Source: CAJXSD01 sp038134005 (GTDB lineage Bacteria; Pseudomonadota; Alphaproteobacteria; Rhodobacterales; Rhodobacteraceae). From it: DNA of 64,000 nucleotides. The translations under genes and the position numbers were made by a program. Below are positions 61,138 to 64,000 of the stretch, piece after piece. The DNA lies in contig JAYPUL010000002.1 of the NCBI GenBank assembly GCA_038134005.1, positions 44,654-108,653 on the forward strand, given 5' to 3'. The notes under the pieces are model-generated. The model was given only the letters and a program-made list of their open reading frames with translations. It searched no databases and was not told the origin of the DNA. Positions within the stretch are counted from its first letter, which is position 1; each line of letters opens with the position of its first letter.

Positions 61138-62028
61138 ATGGCTGTGCAACCACGCGAAGACAAAACCGCGCTTGGCATTGCGATCATGGCGCTGGCGGTT
61201 GTTATGTTCACATGCATCGATACATCCGCCAAATGGTTGATTGGGGCAGGGATCGGCGCGCTTCAAGTTGTCTTTTGCCGATATAGCGTCGCATTTCTAA
61301 TGTCTTTGGTGGTGTATATGCCGCAAAATGGGCTGGGCGTCTTTCGAACCCAGCATCCAAAATTGCAATTTATTCGCGCGCTTTTTCTTTTGGGCAGCAC
61401 GGTTTTTAACTTTAGCGCGTTAAGATATTTACCTGTTACCTTAACCACCACTATTATGTTTGCGTCCCCAATAGTGATTACCTTGCTCTCAATTCCAATG
61501 CTGGGCGAAAAAGTCGGTCTGCGTCGCATACTTGCGGTTTTAGTGGGGTTCACAGGCGTGCTCTATGTGGTGCAACCTTGGGGATCAGCTTTTCATCCCG
61601 CGGTTTTTCTAAGTCTTGGTGCGCTTATCTGTGCATCGATGTATTTTGTTATGACCCGCATGATAGCAGGTGTCGAAGATAGCGCGACCAGCCAAGTATG
61701 GGCAAACGGCATAGCCGCAATCAGCCTGGCGCCCTTTGTTTTGCCAAATTGGACAATGCCCGCGAACGCACAGGTGGCCTTCATACTCACACTTATCGGC
61801 GTTTTTGGTGGAACAGGGCATATTTTAGCAACCCGCGCCCATAGATTGGCGGACGCCTCAATCCTTGCACCCTTGGTCTATACCCAGATTATCACAATCC
61901 CGATTGCGTCTTACATTGTTTTTTCGCAGCTCCCGGAAAAGACGACACTTGTTGGTGGCGCAATCGTCATTGGCTCTGGTCTCTACATTTGGCAACGTGA
62001 ACGGCGATTGAACACGGCGGCCGCATGA
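61138..62028 (+). CDS. EamA/DMT-family transporter
   Basis: The 296-residue protein has ten predicted membrane helices in two EamA repeats (about 14-145 and 155-290), beginning ALGIAIMALAVVMFTCIDTSAKWLI. The role is efflux or uptake of a small metabolite. It is 12 nt after the SDR and closes this plus-strand unit (PhyH, dehydratase, oxidoreductase, SDR, permease). Confidence 0.88.
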   Translation: MAVQPREDKTALGIAIMALAVVMFTCIDTSAKWLIGAGIGALQVVFCRYSVAFLMSLVVYMPQNGLGVFRTQHPKLQFIRALFLLGSTVFNFSALRYLPVTLTTTIMFASPIVITLLSIPMLGEKVGLRRILAVLVGFTGVLYVVQPWGSAFHPAVFLSLGALICASMYFVMTRMIAGVEDSATSQVWANGIAAISLAPFVLPNWTMPANAQVAFILTLIGVFGGTGHILATRAHRLADASILAPLVYTQIITIPIASYIVFSQLPEKTTLVGGAIVIGSGLYIWQRERRLNTAAA

Positions 62029-62061
62029 TTGATGCATGCATGGCTTGCAGGTGTGGTATTT

Positions 62062-62087
62062 GGATATTTTTAGACAGAAAATGAAAA
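62062..62087 (+). repeat. short intergenic repeat (GATATTTTT element), copy 6
   Basis: GGATATTTTTAGACAG then AAAATGAAA, in the convergent gap 62029-62237. A hairpin (CCCCTTGCGCC/GGGGCAAGGGG, 62087-62113) adjoins it. Confidence 0.6.
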
Positions 62088-62113
62088 CCCCTTGCGCCAG
62101 ATGGGGCAAGGGG
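62087..62113. terminator. GC-rich hairpin in convergent gap
   Basis: CCCCTTGCGCC pairs with GGGGCAAGGGG with one mismatch around an AGAT loop. A T-run is weak, so terminator function is tentative. Confidence 0.45.
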
Positions 62114-62190
62114 CCATTTCCTGTCGCGGTCATCGGCGTCCCCGCCTGTACCGCATTATCAATAAACCCTAGATCTCTTAAAAAAGGGTT

Positions 62191-62220
62191 TACATTTTTT
62201 GTCCAAAAATATCCCGGGGT
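62191..62220 (-). repeat. short intergenic repeat (GATATTTTT element), copy 7
   Basis: On the minus strand this reads GGGATATTTTTGGACA then AAAAATG. It is oriented opposite to copy 6 in the same gap, and each is placed toward its neighbouring gene end. Confidence 0.6.
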
Positions 62221-62237
62221 TTGGGGCAGCGCCCCAA

Positions 62238-62975
62238 TTAACCCCTACCGATATAGGGCATTGTGGTCGCCATAACGGTCATGAACTGAACATTCGCGTC
62301 AAGTGGCAAAGTCGCCATATGTAAAACTGAACTTGCCACATGGTTGACATCCATAACCGCCTCGATCTTGATTGAACCGTCTGCTTGCGGCATTCCTGTG
62401 GTCATCGATTGCGCCATATTGGTGAGCGCGTTTCCAATATCAATCTGCCCGCAAGCAATGTTAAACGCCCGCCCGTCTAGGGAAAGCGTGCGCGTAAGGC
62501 CGGTGATTGCATGTTTAGATGCAGTATAAGGCACAGATCCCCAACGTGGCACATGGGCCGAAACGGATCCGTTGTTGATAATCCGGCCGCCCTGTGGGGA
62601 TTGATGTCGCATGATGCCAAACGCTTTGCGCGCACAGATAAAAGACCCCGTTACATTGATATCAATCAAATTGCGCCAATCTGAGACGGCAATTTCATCG
62701 ATAGGCTTGCCTGGTAATGACACACCCGCATTGTTGAACAAGGCATCAAGGTGGCCGGTATGTTTGGTAAAATCATCAAAAGCAGCGTCAACTTGGGCTT
62801 CGTCTGATACATCGCAGGGCAGAAGGACCGCGTTCGCGTGTCCGGTCGCAGTTTCAATCAATTTGTCTTTGGTGCGTCCAACCAAGCCGACGGTCCAACC
62901 CGCGGTTAAAAACGCTTTCGCGCAAGCGCGGCCTACGCCGCCGCCCGCACCTGTAATAATGATTGAATTGCTCAT
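62238..62975 (-). CDS. short-chain dehydrogenase/reductase
   Basis: The 245-residue SDR has TGAGGGVGRACAKAFL, NNAGVS, catalytic Ser in NNGSVSAHV and YTASKHAI. It follows the IlvD/EDD dehydratase by 9 nt on the same strand, so the pair probably acts in sequence on a sugar acid. Substrate unknown. Confidence 0.88.
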   Translation of the reverse strand: MSNSIIITGAGGGVGRACAKAFLTAGWTVGLVGRTKDKLIETATGHANAVLLPCDVSDEAQVDAAFDDFTKHTGHLDALFNNAGVSLPGKPIDEIAVSDWRNLIDINVTGSFICARKAFGIMRHQSPQGGRIINNGSVSAHVPRWGSVPYTASKHAITGLTRTLSLDGRAFNIACGQIDIGNALTNMAQSMTTGMPQADGSIKIEAVMDVNHVASSVLHMATLPLDANVQFMTVMATTMPYIGRG

Positions 62976-62984
62976 ACCTGTCCC

Positions 62985-64000
62985 CTAATGGTTGTCGCGC
63001 GGCAAATTCTGGGCCACTTTGTGATACGCTGTCGCCAATTCCAAACAGCCTCCGTCAGACAATTGTCCGACCAAAGACCGATAAATTTCTTGCCACGGTG
63101 TTTGATGCACCAATTCTGGTGCGACCCAGGCGTCAATTCGGGCCTGCCATTCGGCATCATCGACCAAGGCATTCAGAGTTGCAGTATTCAAATCGAGACG
63201 TACACGATCGCCCGTTTGCAAATGCGCCAAACCGCCGCCGACAACCGATTCAGGGGATGCGTTCAGGATCGATGGGCTTTCCGATGTGCCCGATTGCCGT
63301 CCATCCCCAACCGTTGGCAGATGATTAATGCCCGCTTTGATAATGTGATCTGGCGGCTGCATGTTCACAACCTCGGCTGAACCCGGGTATCCGACACAGC
63401 CCACGCCACGGATGAACAAGATTGTGTTTTCATCGATGTTCAGCGACGGGTCGTTCACCCGTTCGTGGTAATCTTCTGGGCCTTCAAACACGACGGCATG
63501 TGCTTCATAGACGCCATCTTTCAAGAAACGCTCTCTGAAATCGGCCGAGATTACGGATGTTTTCATCAAGGCTGAGTCAAATAAATTACCCGACAATACA
63601 ACAAACCCTGCATTTTTACGCAATGGATTGTCATAGGTACGGATCACATCGGTATCTTGGCTAACTTGGCCCTTAATATTTTCGCCCATGGTTTTGCCAG
63701 TGGCGGTCATTACGCCTTCGTGGATGCGACCAGCTTTGCGCAGTTCTTCCATCACAGCGGGCACGCCGCCTGCACGGAAAAAGCTTTCACCAAGGTATTC
63801 GCCGGCGGGCTGCATGTTTAACAACAGCGGCACATCATAGCCGACCTTTTGCCAATCTGTCACGTCCAACGGCACGCCTGCATGTCGTGCGACGGCTTGC
63901 AGGTGGGGCGGGGCGTTGGTCGACCCGCCAATCGCGGCATTGACGACAATCGCGTTTTCGAACGCTTCGCGCGTCAAGATGTCTGATGGTTTTAGGTCTT
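62985..64000 (-). CDS. IlvD/EDD-family sugar-acid dehydratase, C-terminal part (cut by window edge)
   Basis: The frame is open to position 64000, giving about 338 C-terminal residues. Family motifs are SDILTREAFENAIV then AAIGGSTNAPPHLQAVARH, and GVGCVGYPGSAEVVNM with the cluster-type Cys and metal-site Glu. GRQSGTSESPSIL holds the active-site Ser region. The LFIRGVGCVGYPG and EYLGESFFRAGG patterns favour an L-arabinonate/pentonate dehydratase over dihydroxy-acid dehydratase (inference). It would form a 2-keto-3-deoxy acid. The N-terminal part lies outside. Confidence 0.88.
   Translation of the reverse strand, partial: DLKPSDILTREAFENAIVVNAAIGGSTNAPPHLQAVARHAGVPLDVTDWQKVGYDVPLLLNMQPAGEYLGESFFRAGGVPAVMEELRKAGRIHEGVMTATGKTMGENIKGQVSQDTDVIRTYDNPLRKNAGFVVLSGNLFDSALMKTSVISADFRERFLKDGVYEAHAVVFEGPEDYHERVNDPSLNIDENTILFIRGVGCVGYPGSAEVVNMQPPDHIIKAGINHLPTVGDGRQSGTSESPSILNASPESVVGGGLAHLQTGDRVRLDLNTATLNALVDDAEWQARIDAWVAPELVHQTPWQEIYRSLVGQLSDGGCLELATAYHKVAQNLPRDNH

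Noticed and set aside
1..64000. CRISPR arrays, tRNA or rRNA genes, insertion sequences, prophage
   Set aside because: No regularly spaced repeats, cloverleaf-type sequences, transposase or integrase motifs, or phage structural genes were seen when reading both strands.

Overview
The window looks like a chromosomal segment from a marine Rhodobacterales (Roseobacter-group) alphaproteobacterium. The basis is gene-family content and order, not a database search: tripartite TRAP transporters, a heterotetrameric sarcosine oxidase operon (soxBDAG), ccmI-ruvX-DUF1289, a his cluster carrying a DUF2147 gene, rplM-rpsI, a MocR/DUF1127 pair, and many short intergenic hairpin repeats. Base composition is moderate, about half GC by eye. 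I see no tRNA, rRNA, CRISPR array, insertion sequence or phage gene.

Layout. 1-6.5 kb: a truncated MFS permease, a DNA glycosylase, a carboxylesterase, an HNH nuclease, a small frameshifted membrane gene, a divergent DUF1127/MocR pair, rplM-rpsI and an RDD protein. 6.5-15.4 kb: a gate-domain membrane protein, valS, and histidine biosynthesis on the minus strand (hisB-hisH-PP-loop ATPase, then hisA-hisF-hisE) with a DUF2147 gene inserted on the other strand. 15.6-20.7 kb: a FadL-like porin with an Ala-rich insert, a PagL-like lipid A deacylase and a TRAP transporter. 21.2-24.8 kb: a surface-polysaccharide/KDO block (frameshifted epimerase, kdsD, kdsB, kdsA with overlapping starts). 24.8-28.3 kb: TauE/SafE, a putative Fe/2OG dioxygenase, DUF1289, ruvX and ccmI. 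28.5-33.7 kb: soxBDAG. 33.9-42.8 kb: sodB, a LOG protein, a LysM protein, an Atm1-type ABC exporter, divergent metF/metR with a MetR box, a cold-shock protein, an ArsC/Spx-like protein and a flavin monooxygenase.

42.9-64.0 kb is the accessory-looking part: about 21 kb of acid-sugar catabolism. It holds a 2-hydroxyacid dehydrogenase, a fumarylacetoacetate-hydrolase-fold enzyme and a GntR/FCD regulator; a split transketolase plus a short-chain dehydrogenase; a complete four-carbon acid-sugar route (ltnD-otnK-otnC-otnI, which would convert L-threonate to dihydroxyacetone phosphate) with a LysR regulator; a large TRAP transporter; and a run made of a PhyH dioxygenase, a UxaA/GarD-type dehydratase, a Gfo/Idh/MocA dehydrogenase, an SDR and a DMT permease, facing an SDR and an IlvD/EDD dehydratase that runs off the window.

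The best regulatory clue is a palindrome with core TGGTATACC. It occurs once upstream of the GntR/FCD gene and twice in the divergent ltnD/TRAP promoter region 8 kb away, suggesting one regulon. Other non-coding structure includes seven copies of a short AT-rich element with a GATATTTTT or GAGTATTTTT core, a 45-nt double hairpin present twice with changes only in its loops, and an array of TTGTAT/ATACAA half-sites between DUF1127 and MocR.
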